Notes under the pieces: model-generated | The model's input: the letters and a program-made list of their open reading frames with translations, nothing else | What the model was told of the DNA's origin: nothing | Databases searched by the model: none | Translations under genes and position numbers: made by a program | Shown: one piece after another, positions 6,213 to 6,260 of the stretch | How the letters are laid out: each line of letters begins with the position of its first letter | Position numbering within the stretch: position 1 is the first letter of the stretch | NCBI GenBank assembly: GCA_000715685.1 | Contig: KL569395.1 | Location: 1,886 to 8,145, forward strand | Direction: 5' to 3' | Length of the DNA stretch: 6,260 nucleotides | DNA from: Streptomyces lilacinus | Lineage (GTDB): Bacteria; Actinomycetota; Actinomycetes; Streptomycetales; Streptomycetaceae

Positions 6213-6249
6213 GAAAGCCCCCGACCGGCATTGCCGGTCGGGGGCTTTC
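6213..6249 (+). terminator. Rho-independent terminator of aceE
   Basis: Arms GAAAGCCCCCGACCGGC (6213-6229) and its perfect reverse complement (6233-6249) form a 17-bp stem with a 3-base ATT loop, starting 12 bases after the TAA stop. The CTTTC at the 3' foot is followed by GGGTT. Because the A-rich and T-rich feet are symmetrical, it may also stop transcription arriving from the right on the minus strand. Confidence 0.93.
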
Positions 6250-6260
6250 GGGTTGCGGGC

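Noticed and set aside
2998..6231. Very long open frame on the minus strand opposite aceE (1077 codons)
   Set aside because: It is a codon-bias shadow of aceE: low complexity rich in V, L, G and R, no family resemblance, and it runs through the terminator. The plus strand encodes a complete enzyme with all catalytic residues.

Overview
The window looks like a chromosomal core segment of a high-GC actinomycete, most likely Streptomyces. Third codon positions are almost all G or C, GTG starts are common (four of the six genes), and the gene content and order match what I recall of the Streptomyces coelicolor SCO2366-SCO2371 neighbourhood. No database was searched. The first 23 bases are not genomic: positions 5-23 are the 19-base mosaic end used in tagmentation (Nextera/Tn5) libraries, so the left boundary is a library artefact that cuts a gene.

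Layout. Five genes lie on the minus strand, transcribed right to left: a DUF3052 protein (2561-3001), an AhpE/BCP-type peroxiredoxin (1935-2393), two tandem TerD-domain genes (1179-1754 and 501-1076), and the N-terminal part of a TerC-like DUF475 membrane protein (24-452, cut by the adapter). Divergent from them on the plus strand is aceE (3469-6201), the homodimeric E1 component of pyruvate dehydrogenase, closed 12 bases later by a 17-bp terminator hairpin. A 467-base intergenic region (3002-3468) serves both directions.

How the genes may work together. TerD, TerD and DUF475 form a Ter-type membrane/stress module and are probably co-transcribed, with a 13-bp hairpin between the two terD copies that may act as a terminator or attenuator. 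A possible SigR/SigH-like ECF promoter lies upstream of the leading terD. The peroxiredoxin has its own leader, separated from DUF3052 by a strong 16-17-bp terminator. The adjacency of ahpE, a DUF3052 gene and a divergent aceE recalls the Mycobacterium tuberculosis Rv2238c-Rv2241 region, which hints at an old link between redox defence, the uncharacterised DUF3052 protein and pyruvate oxidation.

I see no mobile element, CRISPR array, tRNA or rRNA, and no clear evidence of a wholly new system. The items most worth a second look are the DUF3052 neighbourhood, the cysteine pattern of the peroxiredoxin, the diverged terD pair with its conserved patch, and several palindromes in the leaders.
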